Under the pieces are notes generated by a model. It was not told where the DNA came from. It searched no databases and was given only the letters and a program-made list of their open reading frames with translations. Below are positions 43,306 to 52,676 of a stretch of 64,000 nucleotides of DNA, in pieces; the first letter of the stretch is position 1; each line of letters opens with the position of its first letter. The position numbers and the translations under genes are program-made. The DNA is from Mycolicibacterium crocinum. Its GTDB lineage: Bacteria; Actinomycetota; Actinomycetes; Mycobacteriales; Mycobacteriaceae. Where the stretch lies: the NCBI RefSeq assembly GCF_022370635.2, contig NZ_CP092362.2:2728001-2792000 (forward strand), written 5' to 3'.

Positions 43306-44391
43306 ATGACCGACAAGGTCCCACCGGCACGAGTCGTACGGCTCGTCGAAAACGTGCGAAGCCAGCTGGCCCGGCTGAGCCGCCGCATGGCCCCGGCCCC
43401 GGCCCAGATGCTCGAGCTGCTGCTCGGAACGTGGGTGTCCCAGGCGATCCAGGTGGCGAGTGCTCTCGGCATCGCCGACGCGCTGGCCGATGGTCCGTTG
43501 CCGGCAGCCACCCTCGCCGAGCGCGTCGGCGCCGACCCCGACGCGGTCAACCGCTTGATGCGGGCCCTGGTCAGCCGCGGGGTGTTCCGGCGGCATCGCG
43601 ACGGCCGCTACGGACTCAACGCACTCGGCGAGACGCTGCGGACCGACTCGGCGGTGTCGATGCGCGGCGCGGGACTGTTCTACGGATCCCGCCAGCAGCG
43701 CGAGCACTGGACCCATCTACTCGACGCGGTGACGACTGGCAAACCCGTCGTCGAGTCCTTGCGCGGCAAGGAATTCTTCGAATACCTGGGCGAGGACCCG
43801 GAATTCGCCGAGTTGTTCAACAACGCGATGACAAGCATCTCGGAGTTCGCGCTGCAGCCCGTGGTGGCCGGCTACGACTTCAGCCCTTACCCGACGATCG
43901 TCGACGTGGGCGGCGGGCACGGGCGGCTGCTCGCCGCGATACTGGCCGCCACCCCGACGGCCCGCGGCGTCCTCTACGACATGCCCGAGGTCGTCGCCGA
44001 CGCACCCAAGTTGCTCGCCGAGTTCGGGCTCACCGACCGCGTCGAGGTACAGGGCGGCTCATTCTTCGAGTCGGTGCCCGGCGGTGGCGATGCCTACGTG
44101 ATGAAGCACATCATCCACGACTGGGCCGACGAGCAAGCGCTGACGATCCTGCGCAACGTCCGGGCCGCGATCAAACCCGGCGCGACACTGCTGCTCCTCG
44201 AATTCGTCATCCCGGACCACGACGGGGATTTCATCGGCAAGTGGGTGGATCTGGAGATGCTGGTCGTCGCCGGCGGCCGGGAACGCACCACCGAGCAGTA
44301 CCGCGAGCTGCTCGCGCAGGCCGGCTTCCGGCTGACCGGCGTGGTGGAGACCGCGGCGCCGATCAGCGTGGTGGAAGCGATACCGGTCTGA
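43306..44391 (+). CDS. O-methyltransferase family 2, SAM-dependent, 361 aa
   Basis: The N-terminal dimerisation domain (WVSQAIQVASALGIADALAD) with a winged-helix is followed by the Rossmann core. SAM motif I is TIVDVGGGHGRLLAAIL, motif II GVLYDMPEVV, and the catalytic base region KHIIHDWADEQALTILRNVR contains His-Asp. The C-terminal RERTTEQYRELLAQAGFRLT is typical. Length is normal for plant-type and actinomycete O-methyltransferases. It methylates a hydroxyl of a small molecule; substrate unknown. ATG 43306 has AGGAGG upstream. It follows rarA by 22 bases and overlaps the convergent SRPBCC gene by 29 bases. Confidence 0.92.
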   Translation: MTDKVPPARVVRLVENVRSQLARLSRRMAPAPAQMLELLLGTWVSQAIQVASALGIADALADGPLPAATLAERVGADPDAVNRLMRALVSRGVFRRHRDGRYGLNALGETLRTDSAVSMRGAGLFYGSRQQREHWTHLLDAVTTGKPVVESLRGKEFFEYLGEDPEFAELFNNAMTSISEFALQPVVAGYDFSPYPTIVDVGGGHGRLLAAILAATPTARGVLYDMPEVVADAPKLLAEFGLTDRVEVQGGSFFESVPGGGDAYVMKHIIHDWADEQALTILRNVRAAIKPGATLLLLEFVIPDHDGDFIGKWVDLEMLVVAGGRERTTEQYRELLAQAGFRLTGVVETAAPISVVEAIPV

Positions 44392-45025
44392 CGTCGGCTC
44401 GCGCGGATTGTGCTCGCCGCCGGATACCTCGCAGCATTCCGCGCTCCATCACGAAATGCACGATGTCGAAGGCGCTCTGGCCGACGGGACCGCCACTGCC
44501 GCGGGCTACGAGCCGGGTCTGCCCGCCCTGCGGGATCAGATAGAACGCCCACGCGCCGGATGCCTTCTCGCCGCGGTGCATCCGTTGGTAGTCCGGCGGC
44601 GACATCAGCACTAGATGCGACATCGGTTCCACCTCCGCGACGACCTGTCTGGCCGAATGGCCGTAGCGCTGCGCCAGCCACACGGTGTCGCCGACCTGTA
44701 GCTCCTGCCATTGCGGGTGGATGACGTCGGCATTCCGTATCCGGGCACCGACCAGTCGTTCCAGAACGTCGTAGCTGTAGAAACCGCCGCGGTTCTCACC
44801 GATCTGCACCAGCCAGGGCCAGACCTCCTCGACCGGAGCGTCGATCGTGATGGCGCGGGTGGTGCGCGGCCCCGGCGCGACCAGACGGTCTCCGGGAAGC
44901 TCCGCGGCGACCTCGTCGGCCGTGGCTCCCCAGGCGTACATCTTCGGCCGCATCACCCAGCGGTACACCCCGGCGATACCGGCCAGCGCCATTCCCGCGG
45001 CCAGTACCGGTCTCTGCTTGCCCAT
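44363..45025 (-). CDS. Membrane-anchored SRPBCC-like protein, 220 aa
   Basis: An N-terminal hydrophobic helix (PVLAAGMALAGIAGVYRWVM) is followed by a SRPBCC-like domain: RAITIDAPVEEVWPWLVQIG, ENRGGFYSYDVLERLVGARI, and a terminal FVMERGMLRGIRRRAQ. The family binds hydrophobic ligands. The N-helix could be a signal anchor, placing the domain outside. No catalytic residues are evident. It is convergent with the O-methyltransferase (29-base overlap) and divergent from nothing close. Function unknown. Confidence 0.75.
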   Translation of the reverse strand: MGKQRPVLAAGMALAGIAGVYRWVMRPKMYAWGATADEVAAELPGDRLVAPGPRTTRAITIDAPVEEVWPWLVQIGENRGGFYSYDVLERLVGARIRNADVIHPQWQELQVGDTVWLAQRYGHSARQVVAEVEPMSHLVLMSPPDYQRMHRGEKASGAWAFYLIPQGGQTRLVARGSGGPVGQSAFDIVHFVMERGMLRGIRRRAQSARADVRPVSLPPR

Positions 45026-45079
45026 GGCCGGAAAACTAGCCCCGGCCCGGATCCATGTGCAGAGACTTAAGTCACCCCT

Positions 45080-45700
45080 CTAGGCCATTTCCGGTACCCG
45101 CAGCCGGGCGATGGCCAGCTCGAACTCGCCGACGTCGAGCTGATCGGCACCCAGGTCCCGCAGCAGGGCGGTCCGCAGCGACCGCGCGGCGTCGCGGCTG
45201 CGTTCCATCGCGTCGTGGCTGTCGTAGGTCGTCGACACCACGACCCGGCCCGTGGAGCGATCACACATCATGCTGGTGCTGCAGAACCCGTCGAGCTGCT
45301 CGATCTCCGGCAACACGGTCGTTTTGTAGAACTCGACGGCCTGATCGAACTGGTCCGGTCTGGCCTGCAGCCATGTGGCCCGGACGCACGCGCCTTCGCC
45401 GGAGCGGTGATCGCGGTGCAGCGCCGCGATCTGCCACTCGTCCACCGATGGCGTGGCCCCGAGTACCTGCGCCGCCCGGTCGCGGAACAGCCGGACCTCC
45501 GCGGCGCTGGCCTGCATTGCCGCGCTGTTCTCCCAGGCGGTGGTGACGATGCAACGGCCGGATTCACGGTCGGTCAGAAGTGACATGCCCACACATCCGG
45601 TCATGGCCTGCAACGCCGGCATCACCTCGTCGCGGAACACCGCGATTCCGGCGTCGATGGATCCCGGGCGCGCGGCAAACGTGGTAGAGCGTGCGTGCAC
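45080..45700 (-). CDS. Rv2557/Rv2558-like tandem ABM-fold protein, 206 aa
   Basis: Two similar halves, each of the antibiotic-biosynthesis-monooxygenase type dimeric alpha-beta barrel, are visible. The first contains [20 protein letters not shown] and [16 protein letters not shown]; the second contains [20 protein letters not shown] and [17 protein letters not shown] single chain thus carries both subunits of the usual dimer. Sequence and neighbourhood (rarA, yjbQ, alaS) fit M. tuberculosis Rv2557/Rv2558, reported as starvation-inducible; function unknown. GTG 45700 (VHARSTTF) has GGGGG upstream; the longer open frame is antisense of yjbQ. Divergent from yjbQ. Confidence 0.8.
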   Translation of the reverse strand: MHARSTTFAARPGSIDAGIAVFRDEVMPALQAMTGCVGMSLLTDRESGRCIVTTAWENSAAMQASAAEVRLFRDRAAQVLGATPSVDEWQIAALHRDHRSGEGACVRATWLQARPDQFDQAVEFYKTTVLPEIEQLDGFCSTSMMCDRSTGRVVVSTTYDSHDAMERSRDAARSLRTALLRDLGADQLDVGEFELAIARLRVPEMA

Positions 45701-45826
45701 GGTCCACCCCCTTCGACTTCGGGGCAGCGCCCCGGTGGCGCCACCGGCACCCTTCACCTTCCTCCACCCGATATGAGGTGGCAACGGTTTCGCCGAGGTT
45801 GGCACACGTCCGTAGGCTTGGATTTT

Positions 45827-46228
45827 GTGGACACCGACGTGCTCGACATCGACAGCTCCCGGCGGCGGATCGTCGACCTCACCGACGAGGTGCGGTCGTT
45901 CTGCCGTGGCCGTGGTGACGGACTTCTCAACGTGTTCGTGCCGCACGCCACCGCCGGCGTCGCCGTCATCGAGACCGGGGCCGGCTCCGACGACGACCTG
46001 CTCGACACCCTCGAACGCCTGCTGCCGCGCGACGACCGCTACCGGCACGCCCACGGGTCGCCCGGGCACGGCGCCGACCACGTCATGCCAGCGATCGTCG
46101 CGCCGTCGGTGACGGTCCCGGTGGCCGACGGCACGCCGCTGCTGGGCACCTGGCAGAGCGTCGTGCTCGTCGACTTGAACCGGGACAATCCGCGCCGATC
46201 GGTCCGGCTGAGCTTCGTCGGCGGCTGA
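45827..46228 (+). CDS. YjbQ-family (UPF0047) protein, Rv2556c-like, 133 aa
   Basis: The conserved motifs [58 protein letters not shown] and [20 protein letters not shown] identify the UPF0047/YjbQ family, whose histidines bind metal. Some homologues have thiamin-phosphate synthase-like activity, but no mycobacterial role is established. The start is uncertain: GTG 45827 ([10 protein letters not shown]) is preferred, with TTG 45818 and an ATG at 45774 as in-frame alternatives. It is divergent from the Rv2557-like gene and lies 72 bases before alaS. Confidence 0.82.
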   Translation: MDTDVLDIDSSRRRIVDLTDEVRSFCRGRGDGLLNVFVPHATAGVAVIETGAGSDDDLLDTLERLLPRDDRYRHAHGSPGHGADHVMPAIVAPSVTVPVADGTPLLGTWQSVVLVDLNRDNPRRSVRLSFVGG

Positions 46229-46300
46229 GCAGAACGCGCCCGGTAATGTAGTGCGGTCGAAGCGTCCGTCGACCCGCACCTAAGAACGCAAGGAAACCCA

Positions 46301-48997
46301 GTGCAGACACACGAGATCAGGAAGCGATTCCTGGATCACTTCGTGCAAGCAGGCCACACCGAGGTACCGAGTGCCTCGGTGATCCTCGACGACCCGAACC
46401 TGTTGTTCGTCAACGCGGGCATGGTGCAGTTCGTGCCGTTCTTCCTCGGGCAGCGCACCCCGCCGTACGACACGGCCACCAGCATCCAGAAATGCATCCG
46501 CACCCCCGACATCGACGAGGTGGGCATCACCACCCGCCACAACACCTTCTTCCAGATGGCGGGCAACTTCTCGTTCGGCGACTACTTCAAGCGCCGCGCG
46601 ATCGAGCTGGCGTGGACACTGCTGACCAAACCGGTCGCCGAGGGCGGTTACGGGTTCGACCCGGAGCGGCTGTGGGCGACGGTCTTCTACGACGACGACG
46701 AGGCCGTGCAGCTGTGGCAGGAGGTCGCCGGTCTGCCGATCGAGCGGATCCAGCGCCGCGGCATGGCCGACAACTATTGGTCGATGGGCATCCCCGGGCC
46801 GTGTGGTCCGTGCTCGGAGATCTACTACGACCGCGGCCCCGAGTACGGCGTCGAGGGCGGCCCGGAAGCCGACGAGAACCGCTACATCGAGATCTGGAAT
46901 CTCGTGTTCATGCAGAACGAGCGCGGCGAGGGCACGTCGAAGGAGGACTTCGAGATCCTCGGGCCGTTGCCTCGCAAGAACATCGACACCGGCATGGGTG
47001 TCGAGCGCATCGCCTGCCTGCTGCAGAACGTGGACAACGTCTACGAGACCGACCTGCTGCGTCCGGTCATCGATAAGGTCGCCGAATATGCACCGCGCGG
47101 ATATGGCCAGGGGTCGAACGAGGACGACGTCCGCTACCGGGTGATCGCCGATCACAGCCGCACCGCGGCGATCATCATCGGCGACGGCGTCACCCCCGGT
47201 AACGAGGGCCGCGGCTACGTGCTGCGCCGGTTGCTGCGGCGCATCATCCGCGCGGCCAAGCTGCTCGGTGTCGAGCAGCCGATCATGGCCGAGCTCATGG
47301 TCACCGTCCGCGACGCGATGGGTCCGTCGTATCCGGAACTGGTCAGCGATTTCGACCGGATCCAGCGCATCGCGGTGGCCGAGGAGACCGCCTTCAACCG
47401 GACGCTGGCGTCGGGGTCGAAGCTGTTCGAAGATGCCGCTGCGGCAACGAAATCCGCGGGCAAGAGCGTGCTGGGTGGTTCGGAGGCGTTCACGCTGCAC
47501 GACACCTACGGCTTCCCGATCGAGCTGACGCTGGAGATGGCCGCCGAGGCCGGCCTCAGCGTCGACGAGCTCGGCTTCCGCGAGCTGATGGCCGAACAGC
47601 GCCGCCGCGCCAAGGCCGACGCCGCGGCCCGCAAGCATGCGCACGCCGACCTCTCCGCGTTCCGTGAGCTGGTCGACGCCGGGCCGACGGAGTTCACCGG
47701 TTTCGACGAATTGACCTCTGAGGCAAGGATTCTCGGAATCTTCGTCGACGGCAAGCGGGTGCCGGTGGTGGCCCACGGCGGTCGTGAGCAGGCCGCGGAG
47801 CGCGTCGAGATCGTGCTGGATCGCACCCCGCTGTATGCCGAGTCCGGCGGGCAGATCGCCGATGCCGGGTGGATCAGCGGTACCGGTGGTGGCGGTGCGG
47901 CCAAGGCCGCGGTCACCGACGTGCAGAAGATCGCGAAAACCCTGTGGGTGCACCGCGTCAACGTCGAGTCCGGCGAGTTCGTCGAGGGCGACACCGTCAC
48001 CGCGGCCGTCGACCCGGAGTGGCGTCGCGGCGCCACCCAGGGCCACTCGGGCACCCACATGGTGCATGCCGCACTGCGACAGGTGTTGGGGCCCAACGCT
48101 GTTCAGGCCGGATCGCTGAATCGTCCTGGCTATTTGCGGTTCGACTTCAACTACCAGGGCGCGTTGAGCGACGAGCAGCGCGCACAGGTCGAGGAAGTCA
48201 CCAACGAGGCCGTGCAGGCCGACTTCGAGGTGCACACCTTCAACGAGAAGCTGGAGAAGGCCAAGGCGATGGGCGCCATGGCGATGTTCGGCGAGTCGTA
48301 CCCGGACGAGGTCCGGGTGGTCGAGATCGGCGGTCCGTTCTCGCTGGAACTCTGCGGCGGCACCCATGTGCACAATTCGGCGCAGATCGGTCCGGTGACC
48401 ATTCTGGGTGAGTCGTCGGTCGGCTCCGGTGTGCGCCGCGTGGAGGCCTACGTGGGACTGGACTCGTTCCGGCACCTGGCCAAGGAGCGCGCACTGATGG
48501 CCGGGTTGGCCACGTCGCTGAAGGTGCCGTCGGAAGAGGTGCCGGCGCGGGTGGCCAATCTCGTCGAGCGGCTCAAGGCCGCCGAGAAGGAACTCGACCG
48601 GGTTCGGCTGGCTACCGCGCGGGCCGCGGCGGCGAACGCCGCCGCAGGTGCCGAGCAGGTGGGTAAGGTCCGTCTCGTGGCGCAGCGGATGTCGGCCGGG
48701 ATGAACGCCGGTGATCTGCGCTCCCTGGTCGGTGACATTCGCGGCAAGATGGGTTCCGAACCCGGTGTCGTGGTGCTCATCAGTGAAGGTGACGAGGGAA
48801 CCGTTCCGTTCGTCGTCGCCACCAACCCCGCCGCACAGGACGCGGGGCTTCGCGCCAACGACCTGATCAAGCAGATTTCCTCGGCGGTCGACGGGCGGGG
48901 CGGCGGCAAGGCTGATCTGGCACAGGGATCCGGGAAGAACCCGGGCGGAATCGATGCGGCACTGGGGGCGGTTCGCGCAGAGATCGCGCGGAGCTAG
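46301..48997 (+). CDS. alaS: Alanyl-tRNA synthetase, 898 aa
   Basis: Class II synthetase for tRNA-Ala with its own editing. The catalytic domain holds [20 protein letters not shown] and [13 protein letters not shown]. The editing domain has the HxxxH zinc motif ([12 protein letters not shown]) and the [11 protein letters not shown]ys/His pair. The C-Ala domain follows to residue 898 ([20 protein letters not shown]). Full length. GTG start with AAGGAAA upstream. YqgF starts six bases after the stop, so it leads a run alaS-yqgF-mltG-aroE-peptidase. Confidence 0.98.
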   Translation: MQTHEIRKRFLDHFVQAGHTEVPSASVILDDPNLLFVNAGMVQFVPFFLGQRTPPYDTATSIQKCIRTPDIDEVGITTRHNTFFQMAGNFSFGDYFKRRAIELAWTLLTKPVAEGGYGFDPERLWATVFYDDDEAVQLWQEVAGLPIERIQRRGMADNYWSMGIPGPCGPCSEIYYDRGPEYGVEGGPEADENRYIEIWNLVFMQNERGEGTSKEDFEILGPLPRKNIDTGMGVERIACLLQNVDNVYETDLLRPVIDKVAEYAPRGYGQGSNEDDVRYRVIADHSRTAAIIIGDGVTPGNEGRGYVLRRLLRRIIRAAKLLGVEQPIMAELMVTVRDAMGPSYPELVSDFDRIQRIAVAEETAFNRTLASGSKLFEDAAAATKSAGKSVLGGSEAFTLHDTYGFPIELTLEMAAEAGLSVDELGFRELMAEQRRRAKADAAARKHAHADLSAFRELVDAGPTEFTGFDELTSEARILGIFVDGKRVPVVAHGGREQAAERVEIVLDRTPLYAESGGQIADAGWISGTGGGGAAKAAVTDVQKIAKTLWVHRVNVESGEFVEGDTVTAAVDPEWRRGATQGHSGTHMVHAALRQVLGPNAVQAGSLNRPGYLRFDFNYQGALSDEQRAQVEEVTNEAVQADFEVHTFNEKLEKAKAMGAMAMFGESYPDEVRVVEIGGPFSLELCGGTHVHNSAQIGPVTILGESSVGSGVRRVEAYVGLDSFRHLAKERALMAGLATSLKVPSEEVPARVANLVERLKAAEKELDRVRLATARAAAANAAAGAEQVGKVRLVAQRMSAGMNAGDLRSLVGDIRGKMGSEPGVVVLISEGDEGTVPFVVATNPAAQDAGLRANDLIKQISSAVDGRGGGKADLAQGSGKNPGGIDAALGAVRAEIARS

Positions 48998-49002
48998 CGT
49001 CA

Positions 49003-49512
49003 GTGCTGTCCGCACAGAACCGTGTGCCCGACCGGCCCGGCGCAGACGATCTGGGGCGGGGGCGTCGGCTCGGTGTCGACGTGGGCACGGTACGGATCGG
49101 GGTGGCGGTCAGCGACCCCGACGGCATCCTCGCCACCCCGGTGGAGACGGTGCGGCGGGAGCGGACCGGTAAGCATCTGCGGCGGCTCGCCGCGTTGGTC
49201 ACCGAACACGACATCGTCGAGGTGATCGTCGGCTTGCCGCGCACGCTGGCCGACCGGGCCGGCACATCGGCGCAGGACGCGGTCGACGTGGCCGACGCGC
49301 TGGCCGAGCGGATCGCGCCGGTGCCGGTGCGGCTGGCCGACGAACGATTGACGACGGTGGTCGCGCAGCGGTCGCTGCGAGAAGCCGGTGTACGTGCCAA
49401 GTCCCAACGCGGCGTGATCGACCAGGCCGCCGCGGTGGGAATCCTGCAGGGCTGGCTCGACCAGCGCCGCAACGCGACTATCGCCGACACAGATGAGGGC
49501 GACGATGCCTGA
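49003..49512 (+). CDS. yqgF: Putative Holliday junction resolvase YqgF/RuvX (Rv2554c-like), 169 aa
   Basis: RNase H-fold protein. The first acidic residue is in [19 protein letters not shown], with the later [20 protein letters not shown] and a [20 protein letters not shown] segment; the final [14 protein letters not shown] has the third acidic residue. The family cleaves Holliday junctions or acts in 16S rRNA processing. GTG 49003; the start is close to the family's usual length plus a short N-extension. mltG starts eight bases before its stop, giving a coupled pair. Confidence 0.92.
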   Translation: MLSAQNRVPDRPGADDLGRGRRLGVDVGTVRIGVAVSDPDGILATPVETVRRERTGKHLRRLAALVTEHDIVEVIVGLPRTLADRAGTSAQDAVDVADALAERIAPVPVRLADERLTTVVAQRSLREAGVRAKSQRGVIDQAAAVGILQGWLDQRRNATIADTDEGDDA

Positions 49513-50734
49513 CGACTACGACGATCGTTCCGGCCCGGTCGCGGTCGGACCGCCCCGGGGCAAGATGAGCCGCCTCGAGCGGGTCCGTGCCAAGCGAAAC
49601 CGCAACCGGCGCAGGGCAATCGGCGCCGGTGCTGCGGCCCTGCTGGTGGTGATCGTGATCGCTGCGGTCTACCTGGGCGCCAAGCTCTTCAGTGGGGACA
49701 GCGGGTACTCCGGCGAGGGCAAGGACGACGTCGTCATCCAGGTCCACGACGGGGACTCCACCACCCAGATCGGGCAGACGCTGCGCGACAAGAACGTCAT
49801 CTCCAACATCAAGGGCTTCGTCGAGGCGGCCAAGAACAACGACGCGATCGCCGCGATCCAGCCGGGCTATTACACGGTGCGCACCGAGATGTCGGCCTCA
49901 GCGGCGGTGGATCGGCTGGCCGATCCGCACAACCGGGTGGGCAAGCTGGTCATTCCGGAGGGTCGTCAGCTCGACGACATCGCCGAGGTCGGCTCGGGCA
50001 AGGTCACCGACGGCATCTTCACGCTGATCTCCAAGTCCACCTGCGTCCCGGCGAACGGTCAGCAGAAGTGCGTGTCCGCCGAGGATCTGCGCCGGGTGGC
50101 CGAGCAGGCGCCGCCGGCGCAGTTGAACGTGCCGGAGTGGGCGACGCAACCCGTGATCGCACTGGGCAAGAACCATCGTCGGCTCGAGGGATTGATCGCG
50201 CCCGGCACGTGGAACGTCGACCCGGCCGCGTCGCCACAGGAGATCGTGGCCAAGCTGGTCGGCCAGAGCGCCGAACACTATGTGAGCGTCGGACTGCTGG
50301 ATACCGCCGCGGCGATGCGCATGTCGCCGTATCAGATCCTGATCGTCGGCTCGCTGGTGCAGCGCGAGGCCAAACCCCATGACTTCGCCAAGGTCGCCCG
50401 GGTGATCTACAACCGGCTGGCCGTGCCGCAGAAACTGGAATTCGATTCGACGGTGAACTATCCGTTGGACCGCCAGGAAGTGGCCACCACCGATGCCGAC
50501 CGGGCGCAGGTGACCCCGTGGAATACGTATGCGATGGAGGGTCTGCCGGCTACGCCGATCTGCTCGCCGGGCCAGGACGCGCTGGCCGCGGCTGAGCGCC
50601 CCGAGCCCGGTGACTGGCTGTACTTCGTGACCGTGGACACCGAGGGCACCACGCTGTTCACCCGGGACTACCAGCAACATTTGGCGAACATCGAGCTGGC
50701 CAAGCGCAATGGCGTGCTGGACTCCGCGCGATGA
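49505..50734 (+). CDS. mltG: Endolytic transglycosylase MltG (YceG; Rv2553c-like), 409 aa
   Basis: A basic cytoplasmic N-tail ([19 protein letters not shown]) precedes one transmembrane helix ([20 protein letters not shown]). The LysM-like subdomain ([20 protein letters not shown]) is followed by the catalytic YceG domain. The catalytic Glu288 is in [20 protein letters not shown], followed by [20 protein letters not shown] and [20 protein letters not shown]. It cuts nascent peptidoglycan strands and releases them in the periplasm. ATG 49505 has GAGGG upstream; the longer frame to 49493 is not needed. It overlaps yqgF by eight bases. Confidence 0.95.
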   Translation: MPDDYDDRSGPVAVGPPRGKMSRLERVRAKRNRNRRRAIGAGAAALLVVIVIAAVYLGAKLFSGDSGYSGEGKDDVVIQVHDGDSTTQIGQTLRDKNVISNIKGFVEAAKNNDAIAAIQPGYYTVRTEMSASAAVDRLADPHNRVGKLVIPEGRQLDDIAEVGSGKVTDGIFTLISKSTCVPANGQQKCVSAEDLRRVAEQAPPAQLNVPEWATQPVIALGKNHRRLEGLIAPGTWNVDPAASPQEIVAKLVGQSAEHYVSVGLLDTAAAMRMSPYQILIVGSLVQREAKPHDFAKVARVIYNRLAVPQKLEFDSTVNYPLDRQEVATTDADRAQVTPWNTYAMEGLPATPICSPGQDALAAAERPEPGDWLYFVTVDTEGTTLFTRDYQQHLANIELAKRNGVLDSAR

Positions 50735-50774
50735 ACGAAGTGAAGAGCGCAATTATGTCGGGGCCGGCACGCTA

Positions 50775-51575
50775 GTGACGGCGCGTAAGGCGGCAGTCCT
50801 CGGCTCGCCGGTCGCGCATTCCAAATCGCCGCTGCTGCACCTGGCGGCCTACCGGGCGCTCGGCCTGACCGACTGGACCTACGAGCGGATCGAGTGCACG
50901 GCCGCCGAATTGCCCACGCTGGTCAGGGGTTTGGGGCCCGAGTGGGTGGGGCTTTCGGTGACGATGCCGGGCAAGTTCGCGGCGCTGCAGGTCGCCGACG
51001 AGCGCACCGAACGCGCCGAGCTGGTGGGCTCGGCGAACACCCTGGTGCGCACAGATCATGGCTGGCGTGCTGACAACACCGACATCGACGGGGTGGCCGG
51101 TGCGCTGGGACACGTCCGTCATCTGCGGCGCGCGATCGTTCTGGGCTCGGGCGGGACCGCGCCCGCCGCGGTGGTGGCGTTGGCCGACCTCGGTGCCACC
51201 GAGGTCACCGTGGTCGCCCGAAGTCGCGACAAGGCCGCCCGTCTGCTGGAGTTGGGCCGAGCGGTCGACGTCACCGCGGAGTTCTGCGACCTGACCGACC
51301 CGGGGCTCCCAGCGGTGGTGGCCACCACCGACGTTCTGGTGAGCACCATCCCCGCCGACGCGGCCGCCGCCTACGCGGGGGTGTTCGCCGGGGTCCCGGT
51401 GCTGCTCGACGCGATCTACGACCCGTGGCCCACTCCACTGGCCGCATCCGTGCAGGACGCCGGGGGTGAGGTGATCAGCGGTGTGCAGATGCTGCTGAAC
51501 CAGGCGTTCAGTCAGGTCGAACAATTCACAGGCCGACCGGCGCCGCGTGAGCAGATGGCGGCCGCACTGGGTTAA
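50775..51575 (+). CDS. aroE: Shikimate dehydrogenase, 266 aa
   Basis: NADP-dependent reduction of 3-dehydroshikimate to shikimate, step four of the shikimate pathway. The substrate site is AVLGSPVAHSKSPLLHLAAY, the catalytic Lys in SVTMPGKFAALQ and Asp in RADNTDIDGVAGAL. The nucleotide loop is VLGSGGTAPAAVVALADLGA; the C-terminal segment is MLLNQAFSQVEQFTGRP. GTG 50775 (VTARKAAVLGSP) fits the family N-terminus; the longer frame starting at 50709 lies inside mltG. It completes the aro set here with the cluster at 58287-61693. It follows mltG by 40 bases. Confidence 0.95.
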   Translation: MTARKAAVLGSPVAHSKSPLLHLAAYRALGLTDWTYERIECTAAELPTLVRGLGPEWVGLSVTMPGKFAALQVADERTERAELVGSANTLVRTDHGWRADNTDIDGVAGALGHVRHLRRAIVLGSGGTAPAAVVALADLGATEVTVVARSRDKAARLLELGRAVDVTAEFCDLTDPGLPAVVATTDVLVSTIPADAAAAYAGVFAGVPVLLDAIYDPWPTPLAASVQDAGGEVISGVQMLLNQAFSQVEQFTGRPAPREQMAAALG

Positions 51576-51584
51576 CGTCCCGCC

Positions 51585-52013
51585 ATGCGGGCAGGTGCGT
51601 TCGGAATCGTGCTGCTGTGGGCGGTGGCATTGACCGTGTTCGACGTCCGCCACCGGCGGCTGCCCAACGCGTTGACGCTGCCCGGGGCGGCCGCGGTTCT
51701 GGTTGGTGCGCTGGTGTGCGGCCGCGGTGTGCCCGCGCTGGCCGGAGGCCTGGGTCTGGCCGCGCTGTATCTGACTGTGCACCTCGTGATTCCGGGCGGC
51801 CTGGGCGCCGGTGACGTGAAACTGGCGCTGGGTGTGGGCGGGCTGACCGGAGCGTTCGGGCCGGATGTGTGGCTGCTGGCCGCTCTGGGCGCGCCGGTGT
51901 TGACCGCCATGCTGGCCGTCGCCGTGGTGGTGCGAGACCGGACTGCCACGGTGCCGCACGGGCCGTCGATGTGCCTGGCGAGCCTGGCTGCGGCGGCAAT
52001 CGTGGTATTTTAG
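51585..52013 (+). CDS. Small prepilin-type A24 peptidase-like membrane protein (Rv2551c-like), 142 aa
   Basis: Only the peptidase half of a type IV prepilin peptidase is present. The catalytic Asp pair is in FDVRHRRLPNALTLPG and in GGLGAGDVKLALGVGG (the GxGD motif). Four or five helices are seen. There is no N-terminal methyltransferase domain. Such minimal proteins could process pilin-like or type II secretion proteins; the substrate in mycobacteria is unclear, though a Flp-type pilus is known in some. It follows aroE by nine bases. It corresponds to M. tuberculosis Rv2551c. Confidence 0.85.
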   Translation: MRAGAFGIVLLWAVALTVFDVRHRRLPNALTLPGAAAVLVGALVCGRGVPALAGGLGLAALYLTVHLVIPGGLGAGDVKLALGVGGLTGAFGPDVWLLAALGAPVLTAMLAVAVVVRDRTATVPHGPSMCLASLAAAAIVVF

Positions 52014-52022
52014 ATGCACGTC

Positions 52023-52041
52023 GCAATCTGCAACAGATTGC
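52023..52041. promoter_or_regulatory. VapB20 operator (perfect inverted repeat)
   Basis: GCAATCTG (52023-52030), spacer CAA, then CAGATTGC (52034-52041): a perfect 8-base inverted repeat immediately before the -10 box of the vapBC pair. It lies where the antitoxin would block the promoter. Confidence 0.8.
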
Positions 52042-52047
52042 TAGCAT
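52042..52047 (+). promoter_or_regulatory. -10 box (TAGCAT) for a leaderless vapBC20 mRNA
   Basis: TAGCAT is followed by six bases and then ATG 52054. No ribosome-binding site is visible. The operator lies directly upstream. Confidence 0.55.
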
Positions 52048-52053
52048 AGAGCG

Positions 52054-52275
52054 ATGAAAACGCTGTACTTACGCAACGTGCCCGACGAGGTGCTGGAGCG
52101 GCTCGAACGGCTTGCGCAACGGGAGAATATGTCGGTCTCAGCTGTCGCCCTGCGCGAGCTGAGCGAAGCGTCCCGGCGTGCAGACAACCCAGCGGTGTTG
52201 GGCGCCTTGCCCGACTTGAAGATCCGGGCTGCGCTGATCCTTGCCGACGTCGCGGAAGAACGTTCGCATCGATGA
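52054..52275 (+). CDS. VapB20-like antitoxin, 73 aa
   Basis: Small RHH-type antitoxin. The N-terminal ribbon-helix-helix is [20 protein letters not shown] followed by [20 protein letters not shown], and the C-terminal tail ([18 protein letters not shown]) would wrap the toxin. It probably represses its own operon at the inverted repeat 52023-52041. It overlaps the toxin gene by ATGA. In M. tuberculosis the pair next to the Rv2551c gene is vapBC20 (Rv2550c/Rv2549c); the assignment here rests on that position and similarity. Confidence 0.85.
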   Translation: MKTLYLRNVPDEVLERLERLAQRENMSVSAVALRELSEASRRADNPAVLGALPDLKIRAALILADVAEERSHR

Positions 52276-52658
52276 TCGTGGTCGACGCCTCGGCGGTGGT
52301 CACGGCATTGCTCAACGACGGGCCAGCCAGGCGGCTGATGGGAGAAGAGCGTCTACACGTTCCACACCTGATCGACTCCGAGGTAGTCAGTGCGCTGCGC
52401 CGACGCACGCTCGCAGGCGGCCTCAGTCCGGCACATGGGTGGGGTGCCATTGCGGCATGGGGGCAAATCGCTGCCACACGGTATTCGGCTATGGGGCTTC
52501 TGGATCGGATCTGGAAGTTGCGCGAAAATGTATCCGCGTATGACGCAACCTACGTCGCGCTTGCCGAAGGTCTTGGTTGTCCGTTGGTGACCCTGGACAA
52601 TCGATTGGCTCGCACGGCAAAGCTTTTCGCCTGTCCGGTGACGGTCGTCCCCTCATGA
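52272..52658 (+). CDS. VapC20-like PIN-domain RNase toxin, 128 aa
   Basis: PIN-domain fold with the acidic cluster Asp5 ([10 protein letters not shown]), Glu37 ([11 protein letters not shown]), Asp91 ([11 protein letters not shown]) and Asp109 ([10 protein letters not shown]). The M. tuberculosis VapC20 cleaves 23S rRNA at the sarcin-ricin loop; this homologue probably does the same. The gene overlaps the antitoxin by four bases and ends 19 bases before the convergent TPR-like gene of the MoxR operon. Confidence 0.88.
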   Translation: MIVVDASAVVTALLNDGPARRLMGEERLHVPHLIDSEVVSALRRRTLAGGLSPAHGWGAIAAWGQIAATRYSAMGLLDRIWKLRENVSAYDATYVALAEGLGCPLVTLDNRLARTAKLFACPVTVVPS

Positions 52659-52676
52659 TTCTGGTCGACTGCCGAT

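Noticed and set aside
46280..49015. A 911-codon open frame antisense to alaS
   Set aside because: High GC content leaves the opposite frame open. The alaS frame has all known motifs; the antisense product shows none.
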